Shown here in pieces: positions 47,333-55,380 of a stretch of 64,000 nt of DNA. The notes under the pieces are model-generated. The model ran no database searches. It was not told the DNA's origin and was given only the letters and a program-made list of their open reading frames with translations. The stretch is from Perlabentimonas gracilis (GTDB lineage: Bacteria > Bacteroidota > Bacteroidia > Bacteroidales > Tenuifilaceae): assembly GCF_011174675.1 (NCBI RefSeq), contig NZ_JAANIG010000021.1, forward strand, positions 1-64,000, in the 5' to 3' direction. Numbering within the stretch: position 1 is the stretch's first letter; the number at the start of each line of letters is the position of its first letter. Both the position numbers and the translations under genes were made by a program.

Positions 47333-49189
47333 ATGGACAAAATTACTGGCACCAGCAATCGCGTACTTGAGGTAAATCTCTCAACCGGCAAATCCACCGT
47401 AATAGAAATTACGCCCGAACTCCGAAAAAAATATATTGGAAGCAAGGGGCTAGGTATGAAGCTCCTTTTCGATAGGCTAAAGGTGGGTGTCGATCCGCTA
47501 TCCGACGAAAATATTATAGCCTTTATGCCCGGCGTGTACATGGGGACCGGAGCACCCTGCTCGGGACGCTGGTCGGCCATTACCAAATCGCCACTAACAG
47601 GCATTATGGTCTCCTCATCGTGTGGTGGGCCATTTGGAATGAGCCTTAAAACCTCGGGTTGGGATGGGCTAATTCTTAAGGGCAAAGCACCTGTGCAATC
47701 ATACCTACACATTACATCCAAGGGATGTGAAATAAGAAGCGCCCAGCACCTCTGGGGCAAATCGACCACCGAAACGCAGGACGCACTTAAGGAGGAGGGT
47801 GGCGTAATTGCCATTGGCCCGGCGGGCGAAAACCTGGTTCGCTTTGCCAATATTATCTCCGGACATCGTTTCCTGGGCAGGGGCGGAGTGGGAGCCGTGT
47901 TGGGATCTAAGAACATAAAGGCCATTACGGCCTTGGGTGGCGAGTTTAAAATTGTTCCAGCGCAAAAGGAAAAGTTCGACAAGGTTCGTAAGCTGGCCAG
48001 CAAGCAGATTAACTCCAACGAGATGACCTCGGGCTTTTACCGCGATTTTGGTACTGCAGCCAACGTAATCCCCTGCAACGAGGCCAATATATTTCCCATA
48101 AACAACTTTAGCGATGGCTCGCATCCGCAGCATTACGAGCTGTCGGGACAAAACTTTAGGGAGAAGCACAGTAGCAAGCATCATACCTGTAAACCCTGCA
48201 CTATTCTCTGCGGGCATAAGGGCGATTTTAGTGGCGAAACGCTGGCCGTTCCCGAGTTCGAAACCATTGGCCTTCTGGGGTCTAACCTCGGCATTTTCGA
48301 TACCGAAGTTGTTGCACGTTTGGGCAAACTATGCGGCGAGCTGGGTATGGATACCATATCAACGGGTAGCACCATTGGCTGGGCCATAGAGGCTACGCAG
48401 AATGGTTTTATTACAACCGATTTGAAATTTGGCGATATTGATGCGGTAACCCAAATTATCAACGATATTGCCCATGGCAAGGGTATTGGTGCCGATCTGG
48501 CGTTGGGCTCACGGGCTGCAAGTCGTAAGTACGGTGGCGAGTCGTTTGCCATTCACGCTAAGGGGCTCGAGCTGGCCGCTTACGATCCTCGCGGATCGTT
48601 TGGTCAGGCACTATCGTACGCAGTGGCCAACCGTGGCGGGTGTCATCTTAATGCCTACGTTATTGCTCAGGAAATCCTCTTTAAACTGCTCAACCCAACC
48701 AAATCGCTGGGTAAGGCCGCTTACGTGGTATTTCTTCAGAATGTTAAGGAGATTATCGACTCGCTACATACCTGTGCCTTTACGCAATTTGCCTACATGC
48801 TTGAGCCCCCGTTGGTAAAGTATACGCCCAAGCCAATTCTGGCTTTTCTCATGCAGTATATGCATCCGGTTGCCATTCAGCTTATCGATTACAGCTTGTA
48901 CACCAAGATGTGGAGCACCATCACGGGTATAAAACTCACCAATAAGGAGTTGATAACTGCTGGCGAGCGAATTTACGTTCTGGAAAGATATATGAATACC
49001 CGCGAGGGTATCTCGGCCAAGGACGATAAGTTACCAGCAAAGCTAATGAAGGAGTTTCGCCAAAGTGATAAGCAACAAAAGTCAATCCCATTGCAGAAGA
49101 TGATAAAGCAGTTCTACACCAAGCGTGGATTCGATAGCAACGGTATCCCAACAGCGAAGACTTTGAAGAAGTTAAAAATTTTAGATTAA
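47333..49189 (+). CDS. Aldehyde:ferredoxin oxidoreductase family protein (tungstopterin enzyme)
   Basis: A 618-residue AOR-family enzyme. The N-terminal pterin-binding domain has YIGSKGLGMKLLFD, GAPCSGRWSAITKSPLTG and GRGGVGAVLGSKNIKAI in order. The 4Fe-4S cluster ligands are Cys286, Cys289 and Cys293 (CKPCTILC), with a distal Cys481 in DSLHTCAF. RGGCHLNAY supplies the second pterin-contact region. The family uses tungsten or molybdenum bis-pterin to oxidise aldehydes to acids with ferredoxin, and can run backwards when reductant is plentiful. The substrate range cannot be read. It precedes two iron-ADH homologues, which supports aldehyde/alcohol chemistry. No moaA-type cofactor genes or ferredoxin lie in the window. 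Confidence 0.93.
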   Translation: MDKITGTSNRVLEVNLSTGKSTVIEITPELRKKYIGSKGLGMKLLFDRLKVGVDPLSDENIIAFMPGVYMGTGAPCSGRWSAITKSPLTGIMVSSSCGGPFGMSLKTSGWDGLILKGKAPVQSYLHITSKGCEIRSAQHLWGKSTTETQDALKEEGGVIAIGPAGENLVRFANIISGHRFLGRGGVGAVLGSKNIKAITALGGEFKIVPAQKEKFDKVRKLASKQINSNEMTSGFYRDFGTAANVIPCNEANIFPINNFSDGSHPQHYELSGQNFREKHSSKHHTCKPCTILCGHKGDFSGETLAVPEFETIGLLGSNLGIFDTEVVARLGKLCGELGMDTISTGSTIGWAIEATQNGFITTDLKFGDIDAVTQIINDIAHGKGIGADLALGSRAASRKYGGESFAIHAKGLELAAYDPRGSFGQALSYAVANRGGCHLNAYVIAQEILFKLLNPTKSLGKAAYVVFLQNVKEIIDSLHTCAFTQFAYMLEPPLVKYTPKPILAFLMQYMHPVAIQLIDYSLYTKMWSTITGIKLTNKELITAGERIYVLERYMNTREGISAKDDKLPAKLMKEFRQSDKQQKSIPLQKMIKQFYTKRGFDSNGIPTAKTLKKLKILD

Positions 49190-49199
49190 ACAGAATAGT

Positions 49200-49470
49200 T
49201 GGCATTTGGCCAAAAAGCATTTGGCAATGGAGTGGGAGCAATCAATCAACTTGCCCGCTTTTGGCGGATCAACCAACCTGTCCGCTCTACCTGCCGCCTG
49301 CCGGTAGGCAGGGTAGACAGGCCACTGGCGGGTCACTCAATCATTCACCCAATCATCCAATCCACCTAGTATTAAACACACAGAAAATATAGCGATACAG
49401 ACACATATAGATAACACAGCATCGTAAAACGTAAAACGCCAAACGCCAAACCCTAAACGATCACTCAACA
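49200..49470. repeat. Palindromic repeat island B and AAACGCC/CCCTAAA low-complexity stretch
   Basis: No gene is present in this 271-base gap. A CCTGCCGCCTGCCGGTAGGCAGG hairpin region (about 49290-49312, written here as CCTGCC, GGTAGG and GGCAGG blocks) belongs to the same family as island A, flanked by AATCAATC and CACTCAATC runs. Just before the next start codon is a run of near-repeats (CGTAAAA, ACGCCAA, CCCTAAA) at about 49423-49458. Confidence 0.6.
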
Positions 49471-50595
49471 ATGACCCAGCCCAGTCACTCCTCATTCTTT
49501 GCCCAACCCAAGTTCCTCGTGGGACTTCGGGCTATGGAGCATATCCCCGTTGAACTCGATGGATTCAATGCCCGCCGACCAATGGTTATTGTTCATCCGC
49601 AGGCCAAGGGGCTGGTAAAGCGGTTTGTCCGTTCGCTGGCCGATTCCAACCTATCGGTTGGTGCACTGGTTCACTGTGCGCTTCCCTACGTAAATCAATA
49701 TGAGTTGGAGCGACTAGCGGGTCTCTTCCGGTGGCGCCAGTGCGATTCGGTGGTAGCTATTGGCGGTGAGTTTGCCATGGATATTGCCAAGGCACTGGCT
49801 ACAACTTTAACTGATGGGAATGAATTGAAGCATAGAGAGATTAAGGACAGAACAATTCCTCTTGCTTATATTGCTACTCAGGCAGTTGGCGGAAACGAGG
49901 TTACAACCACAATGAATTTAGATGGGAGGGAGGTGATCTCCGATTTTCTCTACCCCGATATTGTTTGTATCGATAATCGTATGGTGGGGCAAAAGGCTGG
50001 GTTAAACTCAACGGTTGTAGCCGCAATTGGCTCATTGGCTTGGTGTGTTGAGGGGGTGGCCAACGAGCAGTGCAGCCCTTTTGCCGAGGCATCGGTTCTT
50101 ACGGCTATAAGCCTAATTGCTGATAACCTTCCCAGCTTGGCCAAAAGGCCTGCCGATAAAAAGTCGGCATTAGCTGTGGTGAATGGGGTTGCTGTGGCCG
50201 GTACCGTTAAATCCAACTGTAAGGGTGGCGTGGCTTGCCTTGCGGCTGAACTGTTGGCTCGAGAGACGGGTCACAACACCAATCTATTGGCAGGCCTTCT
50301 TTTGCCCTACGCCCTACGTTACAAGCAGGAGCGGAATCAAACCATAAAAGATGATTTACTGCTAGCCCTCACCGGCATTGATGCTTATAGTACCATTGCT
50401 GCTGATGATAGATCGAAAGAATCCATAAGGATAATAGAATCATTAGTTTCATTAGCGGGTGTTGAACTAAATCAACTGAAGATACAGCAGTATCTGCTTC
50501 AAAAAATCGCAATAGATGTAGAGGATATAAGCGAATCACGTGTATCGATGGATTACTGTTTGGGCTTTCTACAATTTGTTTTTGGAGATAATTAG
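49471..50595 (+). CDS. Iron-ADH-fold protein lacking most metal ligands (probable pseudoenzyme)
   Basis: 374 residues with the overall plan of group III iron-containing alcohol dehydrogenases: an N-terminal dinucleotide-binding half and an all-helical C-terminal half. The nucleotide motif GGGSxxDxAK is degraded to GGEFAMDIAK (98-107). In the helical half the usual metal ligands are replaced. The Asp of MDALSHACE is Gly187, the His is Trp191 (AIGSLAWCVEG), and the first His of VHSLGH is Lys247 (TVKSNCKGG). His268 might stand in for the last ligand. Comparison is with the intact paralogue at 51329. It is unlikely to be an active iron dehydrogenase, and could be regulatory, structural or bind a different ligand. 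The reading frame is intact. Confidence 0.75.
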   Translation: MTQPSHSSFFAQPKFLVGLRAMEHIPVELDGFNARRPMVIVHPQAKGLVKRFVRSLADSNLSVGALVHCALPYVNQYELERLAGLFRWRQCDSVVAIGGEFAMDIAKALATTLTDGNELKHREIKDRTIPLAYIATQAVGGNEVTTTMNLDGREVISDFLYPDIVCIDNRMVGQKAGLNSTVVAAIGSLAWCVEGVANEQCSPFAEASVLTAISLIADNLPSLAKRPADKKSALAVVNGVAVAGTVKSNCKGGVACLAAELLARETGHNTNLLAGLLLPYALRYKQERNQTIKDDLLLALTGIDAYSTIAADDRSKESIRIIESLVSLAGVELNQLKIQQYLLQKIAIDVEDISESRVSMDYCLGFLQFVFGDN

Positions 50596-50620
50596 CTTAG
50601 ATGATAAAATCTGAATAGCA

Positions 50621-51163
50621 ATGAAGAATTACGATTTTCCCCAGATCTCACCCGGCACTAAGCCTCTAAAGAGGTTTTACGTTTGGCTGCTGCTCCTAAT
50701 TTTTGGTCGCGCATTTCAGGCCGTGGCCAAGGTCGATCCGGCAGCTAAGCAGGAGTTCGACAGGATGCCCTCCGACTTTATGCTGGACCTCTGCGTAGCC
50801 CCCAATGGGCCGCATATGATTGTGGGTAAAGATAAGCAGGGGCAAATTCGTTACTACGGTTGGAAACCAAAGGATAAGAAGATTACCCTTTCGATGAAGA
50901 TTAAGCATCTGGAGGCAGCCATTCTGATGTTCACATTTCAGGAATCGTCGTGCGTGGCAACCGCAAGGGACAGGCTGATTGTTGAAGGCGATATTGTGGT
51001 GGCAAGCGGCGTGCTTAGGATAATGGACTTGCTGGAGGTTCTGCTACTCCCCAAATTTATTGCCCGCCTTGGCGTAAAGCGATATCCCAACCGCACTCAA
51101 ATGTCGCTTGCCCGCAAGCTGCGCAGCAGAGTTTTAACCTATGCTAGGGTAGTGGTAGGGTAA
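50621..51163 (+). CDS. Hypothetical protein, possibly SCP2-like
   Basis: A 180-residue protein with no family I can name firmly. It has an early hydrophobic helix (RFYVWLLLLIFGRAFQAVA, residues about 19-37), then an alpha/beta body with GQIRYYGWKPK, ITLSMKIKHLEAAILMFTFQES, and a final basic stretch. The strand pattern and the LIVEGDIVVASGVLRIMDLLEV segment recall SCP2-type lipid-binding folds, which is only a weak impression. It starts 25 bases after the ligand-less ADH homologue and lies between two ADH-family genes, so it probably belongs to the same pathway. It could be a membrane-associated accessory protein. Confidence 0.6.
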   Translation: MKNYDFPQISPGTKPLKRFYVWLLLLIFGRAFQAVAKVDPAAKQEFDRMPSDFMLDLCVAPNGPHMIVGKDKQGQIRYYGWKPKDKKITLSMKIKHLEAAILMFTFQESSCVATARDRLIVEGDIVVASGVLRIMDLLEVLLLPKFIARLGVKRYPNRTQMSLARKLRSRVLTYARVVVG

Positions 51164-51328
51164 CGAATTATGAATGATTAATGCCAAATGATAAATATCC
51201 AAACACTTTCTGAACCCTAAACCCTAAACTTTAAACTCGAAACCCAATCACCCCTGCCTGCCGCAAACGTCAGTCAGGCAGGCAATCACTCAATCACTCA
51301 ATCACTCAATCACTCACCCACCCTCCCC
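51164..51328. repeat. Repeat island C: palindrome plus AATCACTC tandem repeat
   Basis: The gap holds a hairpin CCTGCCTG (51253-51260) with CAGGCAGG (51275-51282). A perfect four-copy tandem AATCACTC follows at 51284-51315, ending 13 bases before the next ATG. Upstream, at about 51213-51231, ACCCTAAACCCTAAAC resembles two CCCTAAA units. Confidence 0.75.
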
Positions 51329-52579
51329 ATGAAAACCCCAGGTTACTACGAATACTGCAATAGAGTTAAAGTGATTTCAGGACATCAAGTGCTTGAATCC
51401 ATTCCCCAATACCTACAGGAACTAAAGTCTAAAAATCCTCTAATCATAACCGACCAAGGCGTAAGTGGTGTTGGACTGGTCGACATTGTGCTCCAGGCTA
51501 TGGGTAGGAGTGACATACCCGTTTTCGACAATGTGCCAGCCGACTCCGATTTGCAAACGGTTAGGGCAATTGCAGAGGTTTATCGAACCAACCATTGCGA
51601 TGCCATAATAGCCATTGGTGGAGGCTCGGTAATCGATACGGCCAAAGGTGTGAACGTGCTAGTGTCGCTGGGAGGCGATAATCTTATGCGGTTTGCCGGT
51701 TCGGGTAAGGTGAAAAGTAGGCTAAAACCACTGCTGGTTATTCCTACCACATCGGGCACGGGATCGGAGGTAACACTGGTAGCGGTGATTGCCGATCATG
51801 AGCGCAGCGTTAAGCTGGGCTTTGTATCGTACAACCTGCTGCCCGATATTGCCATACTCGATTCGCGTATGACCCAAACCCTCCCTCCGCATCTAACGGC
51901 GCTAACGGCTATGGATGCCCTTTCCCATGCCTGTGAAGCCTATACATGTTTATCTAAAAATCCACTTAGCGATGGGGATGCGCTCTTGGCCATCCGCCTT
52001 ATCGGCAATAATATCATTAAAAGTATTACTAATCCCGATGATTTGGATGCCCGTTTGGCGCTAGCCCACGGATCTACATTGGCTGGTGCTGCTTTTTCGA
52101 ACTCCATGGTGGGTATGGTGCATTCGCTTGGTCACGCCACAGGCGGGGTTTGCCATGTGCCTCACGGTACATGTATGAGTATCTTTTTACCCTACGGGTT
52201 GGAGTATAACCTGAAAAAGGTTGAACCCCTAATTGCCGAGTTGCTTTTTCCACTGGCAGGCGAAACGGTTTTTGCATCAACACCTAAAGAGCAAAGAGCA
52301 CACAAAGCTATTCAGTATATCAGGGATTTAAATCAGCAGCTGTTCGATGCAACGAATGGCAGGCACTCGCGCAACCTAGGTGAAATTATGGATAGGGATG
52401 GCAATGCTCTTGTGCCAAGAGAGAAACTTCCCGAGATAGCCAAAACTGCTACGGGCGATGGAGCCCAGTTCTACAACCCCGAGGATTTGGACTACAGCGA
52501 TTTTTTAATGGTGCTTGAGCATGCTTGGGAAGGGAAAGCCTTGGAGAGGATTGGCTTCCAATCACCCAATCATCCCTGA
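51329..52579 (+). CDS. Iron-containing alcohol dehydrogenase
   Basis: A 416-residue group III alcohol dehydrogenase. The nucleotide site GGGSVIDTAK is at 97-106, with TTSGTGSEVT at 140-149. The iron ligands are all present: D196 and H200 in MDALSHACE, H265 in VHSLGHATG, and H279 in VPHG. It would interconvert an alcohol and an aldehyde or ketone with NAD(P)H. In context it may reduce the aldehyde made by the AOR, or supply aldehyde to it. The last six codons (QSPNHP and stop) run into island D repeat sequence, so the C-terminus appears to have been set by the repeat. The ATG at 51329 follows the repeat tract closely. Confidence 0.93.
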   Translation: MKTPGYYEYCNRVKVISGHQVLESIPQYLQELKSKNPLIITDQGVSGVGLVDIVLQAMGRSDIPVFDNVPADSDLQTVRAIAEVYRTNHCDAIIAIGGGSVIDTAKGVNVLVSLGGDNLMRFAGSGKVKSRLKPLLVIPTTSGTGSEVTLVAVIADHERSVKLGFVSYNLLPDIAILDSRMTQTLPPHLTALTAMDALSHACEAYTCLSKNPLSDGDALLAIRLIGNNIIKSITNPDDLDARLALAHGSTLAGAAFSNSMVGMVHSLGHATGGVCHVPHGTCMSIFLPYGLEYNLKKVEPLIAELLFPLAGETVFASTPKEQRAHKAIQYIRDLNQQLFDATNGRHSRNLGEIMDRDGNALVPREKLPEIAKTATGDGAQFYNPEDLDYSDFLMVLEHAWEGKALERIGFQSPNHP

Positions 52580-52840
52580 CTGCCGCAAACGTCAGTCAGG
52601 CAGGCAATCATTCAATCTTCCCTAGACGCTGACAGCTTGCCTGTTCTTTCCTTTGGCAGGGAGCTTCGCACTCTGTCAGGTCTGTATCCCATCTCACCGC
52701 TCAATTGCTCAATCGCTCAATCACCCAATCACCCAACCTGTCTGCCTTTGGCAGATCACCCAACCTGCCTGCTCTGACGCCAGTCAGGCAGCTTGCCTGC
52801 TGGCAAGCGGGGTCACCCAATCATCCTTCTCCCCATTTAA
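52562..52840. repeat. Palindromic repeat island D
   Basis: This stretch starts within the ADH 3' end and fills most of the 332-base gap before gldF. It contains CCTGACTG (52575-52582) paired with CAGTCAGG (52593-52600). A split version of the CTGACAG..CTGTCAG hairpin (52623-52680) is interrupted by an extra 25 bases relative to island A. A copy of the 54-base unit lies at 52762-52815. Between are AATCACCC and CTCAATCG runs. No credible gene is present; a 65-codon open frame here is made only of repeat sequence. Confidence 0.75.
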
Positions 52841-52885
52841 AAACGTTTAACATTCATTAATACATTCCCGTTCCGTAAAATCAAC

Positions 52886-52893
52886 TATTTTTG
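52886..52893 (+). promoter_or_regulatory. Candidate -7 box for gldF
   Basis: TATTTTTG matches TAnnTTTG, 18 bases before the ATG at 52912. No -33 element is clear. Confidence 0.45.
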
Positions 52894-52911
52894 TGTCAAA
52901 CTTTTCTGTGT

Positions 52912-53643
52912 ATGTATGCAATCTTCATAAAGGAGCTTAATAGCTTTTTCTCATCGTTAACAGGACTTATTGCTGCGGTTGTGTTTTTGGTGGCCAATGG
53001 TTTGTTCATTTGGGTTTTTCCGGGTGAACTCAATGTACTAGATGGCGGGTACTCCACGTTGGATACGCTTTTCATCATGGCGCCATGGATATTCCTATTT
53101 CTTGTGCCAGCCATAGCCATGCGCACATTCTCTGAGGAGAAGCGTACGGGCACCATTGAGCTGCTTTTAACACGCCCCATAACAGACATTCATTTAGTGC
53201 TGGGCAAGTACCTTGCAGTGGTTACTCTTGTTATAATTATTCTTTTGCCATCCTTAATCTTTTTCCTATCGGTTTATTTGCTTGGGAGTCCTGTTGGCAA
53301 TATCGACACAGGAGGAACTTGGGGCTCGTACATAGGTTTGTTCTTTTTGGCAGCTGGCTATGCCGCCATTAGTGTATTTGCATCGAGCCTAACGCAGAAT
53401 CATATCATCTCGTTTATTCTTGGTGTAATTCTTAGCTTCTTTATTTACATAGGGTTTGAGTCTATTGCTTCGGTTTACTTGCTAAAGGATGTGGAGCATA
53501 TTGTGGTCTCCCTTGGTATAAATGAACATTACCAGTCGCTTAGCCGTGGTGTAATCGATTCTAGGGATATTGTGTATTTTGTTGGCCTTTCGACTTTTTT
53601 CATCCTGTTAACCCGCTTGGTTCTGCAGAGCCGAAAGTGGTAA
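52912..53643 (+). CDS. gldF: Gliding-motility-type ABC transporter permease GldF
   Basis: 243 residues from the ATG at 52912; an upstream TTG at 52891 would add seven. It has about six membrane spans. The N-terminus (IFIKELNSFFSSLTGLIAA, then FLVANGLFIWVFPG) and the RTFSEEKRTGTIELLLTRP motif are those of ABC-2 type permeases of the GldF family. GldF and GldG form the membrane part of a transporter needed for gliding in some flavobacteria. Many non-gliding Bacteroidota also carry them, so gliding is not implied. The ATPase gene gldA is not nearby, as in other genomes. It is followed by gldG after 16 bases. Confidence 0.88.
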   Translation: MYAIFIKELNSFFSSLTGLIAAVVFLVANGLFIWVFPGELNVLDGGYSTLDTLFIMAPWIFLFLVPAIAMRTFSEEKRTGTIELLLTRPITDIHLVLGKYLAVVTLVIIILLPSLIFFLSVYLLGSPVGNIDTGGTWGSYIGLFFLAAGYAAISVFASSLTQNHIISFILGVILSFFIYIGFESIASVYLLKDVEHIVVSLGINEHYQSLSRGVIDSRDIVYFVGLSTFFILLTRLVLQSRKW

Positions 53644-53659
53644 GTTTTCAAATCTACTA

Positions 53660-55375
53660 ATGTTACCATATATGAGTGTTTCTTCAACAAGGAATAGAAG
53701 TTTAACCGAACTAGCCATTGGTATCGTTGCCATTGCATTGCTTGCCTATATCTCCACCTTTGTGAACTTTAGGCTCGACTTAACTTCCGAGAAACGATAT
53801 ACCTTGGATCGTTCCACCAAGGAGGTGCTTTCCGACTTGGATGATGTGGTGTATATTCGGGTTTATCTTGATGGGAATCTACCCATGGGTTTCAGGCGGA
53901 TGCGCCGTGAGCTAAAGGAACTTCTCGACGAGTTCAGGGTGCATGGAGGAAGGATGATTGAGTACGAGTTTATTGATCCTCTAGGGTCGGTTGATAAGGC
54001 TGAGCGTGATGCCTTTGTTCGCGACTTGTATGACATGGGTTTGGAACCCACAAATATTCAGGAGCGCGATCCCCGTGGGGGAACCACGCAGCGTGCCGTT
54101 TTTCCAGGTGCCATTGTTAGCTACAAGGGCAAGGAGCAGGTGGTGAACTTGCTTAGGAACAACCCCGCTCTGAGTGGCGAGGAGAATATTAATATATCAG
54201 TCCAAGGTTTTGAATACTCACTTGTTAGTACAATTCTTTCGCTTAAACCCAACGAACTCCCCAAGCTAGCCTTTGTGCATGGGCACGGACAGCTCGATGA
54301 GCTAGAAACAGGCGATATTGCCCAAGAGCTGGTTAAGCAGTTCGAGGTGCATCGGGTGGTGCTTGGTGGCGAGGTTGGTGGGCTAAATCCCTACTCTGTG
54401 GTGGTGGTGGCTGGGCCCACTGAGCGAATACCCGAGGCCGATAAGCTGGTGCTCGATCAGTATATCATGGGAGGTGGCAATGTCCTTTGGATAGTAGATG
54501 GTGTAAAGGTTAGCGTCGATAGCCTATCGCAAGGAGCCACTACGCTTGCTTTCCCAAACGATCATAACTTAGACGATATGCTGTTTAGGTACGGAGCAAG
54601 AATTAACCCAACGCTTATACAGGATATGCAATCGGCGGTTATTCCAGTAAATGTATCGCTTGAGGGACAGGATTCGAGGTTTGTTCCCGCCCCTTGGGTA
54701 TACTACCCCCTAATCAATGCCCCTGGCACACACCCCATAACCCGCAACCTTAACCTGATTTCGAGCAAGTTCGTTAGCCCAATAGATACAGTGGGGATGG
54801 ACTCCAATATTGACAAGCAGATTCTTCTTAAAACATCTCCATACAGCCGAACGCTTAACGTGCCGCTATTTATCAATCTGAGGCAGATTGAGCGTAGCCC
54901 TCTCGAGAGTGAGTTTAACCTTTCTAATCTGCCTGTTGCTGTGCTCCTCGAGGGAGTGTTTCCTTCGGCATTCACAAACAGACCCTTGTCCTCCTATAAC
55001 AACGGTCGCCCATTCAGTTTTCATGAGCAGAGCATGCCAACCAAAATGGTTGTTATTTCCGATGCAGAAATCATTCGCAACGAGGTGAGCCGTCGGCCCG
55101 ACGGGGCTTATGTTACACCCCTAGGCTACGACAGGTACTCGCGCCAAACCTATGGTAATAAAGAGTTTATTGTGAACGTAATAAACTACCTTAACGACGA
55201 CAGAGGTTTAATGAACCTGCGCACCCGTGAGTTTAAACTCCGCTTGCTCGATAAAAGCAAGGTGTTGGAGAATAGGGTAAGGTGGCAGGTCGTAAACCTT
55301 ACGCTGCCCTCTTTGGCTTTATTGATTTTTATTGGGGTGTGGCTACTTATCAGGAAGAAACGATATACTAAATAG
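53660..55375 (+). CDS. gldG: Gliding-motility-associated ABC transporter auxiliary protein GldG
   Basis: A 571-residue membrane protein with one span near the N-terminus (about 15-37), a large extracytoplasmic ABC_transp_aux region and one span near the C-terminus (about 543-563). Family blocks include RFDLTSEKRYTLDRSTKEVL shortened here as LTSEKRYTL, YEFIDP, LPKLAFVHGHGQLDE, and NVLWIVDGVKV. A second ATG at 53672 is an equally good start. It lies between gldF and the DUF4340 gene with gaps of 16 and 5 bases, so the three are one operon. Confidence 0.9.
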   Translation: MLPYMSVSSTRNRSLTELAIGIVAIALLAYISTFVNFRLDLTSEKRYTLDRSTKEVLSDLDDVVYIRVYLDGNLPMGFRRMRRELKELLDEFRVHGGRMIEYEFIDPLGSVDKAERDAFVRDLYDMGLEPTNIQERDPRGGTTQRAVFPGAIVSYKGKEQVVNLLRNNPALSGEENINISVQGFEYSLVSTILSLKPNELPKLAFVHGHGQLDELETGDIAQELVKQFEVHRVVLGGEVGGLNPYSVVVVAGPTERIPEADKLVLDQYIMGGGNVLWIVDGVKVSVDSLSQGATTLAFPNDHNLDDMLFRYGARINPTLIQDMQSAVIPVNVSLEGQDSRFVPAPWVYYPLINAPGTHPITRNLNLISSKFVSPIDTVGMDSNIDKQILLKTSPYSRTLNVPLFINLRQIERSPLESEFNLSNLPVAVLLEGVFPSAFTNRPLSSYNNGRPFSFHEQSMPTKMVVISDAEIIRNEVSRRPDGAYVTPLGYDRYSRQTYGNKEFIVNVINYLNDDRGLMNLRTREFKLRLLDKSKVLENRVRWQVVNLTLPSLALLIFIGVWLLIRKKRYTK

Positions 55376-55380
55376 CTGTT

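Noticed and set aside
51213-51231. Telomere-like CCCTAAA units
   Set aside because: Only about two units are present, in a low-complexity stretch of a chromosomal gap. There is no sign of a linear end.
52653-52850. Small open frame of 65 codons before gldF
   Set aside because: It is made entirely of repeat island D sequence, has no family resemblance and no start context. It is treated as a by-product of the repeats.
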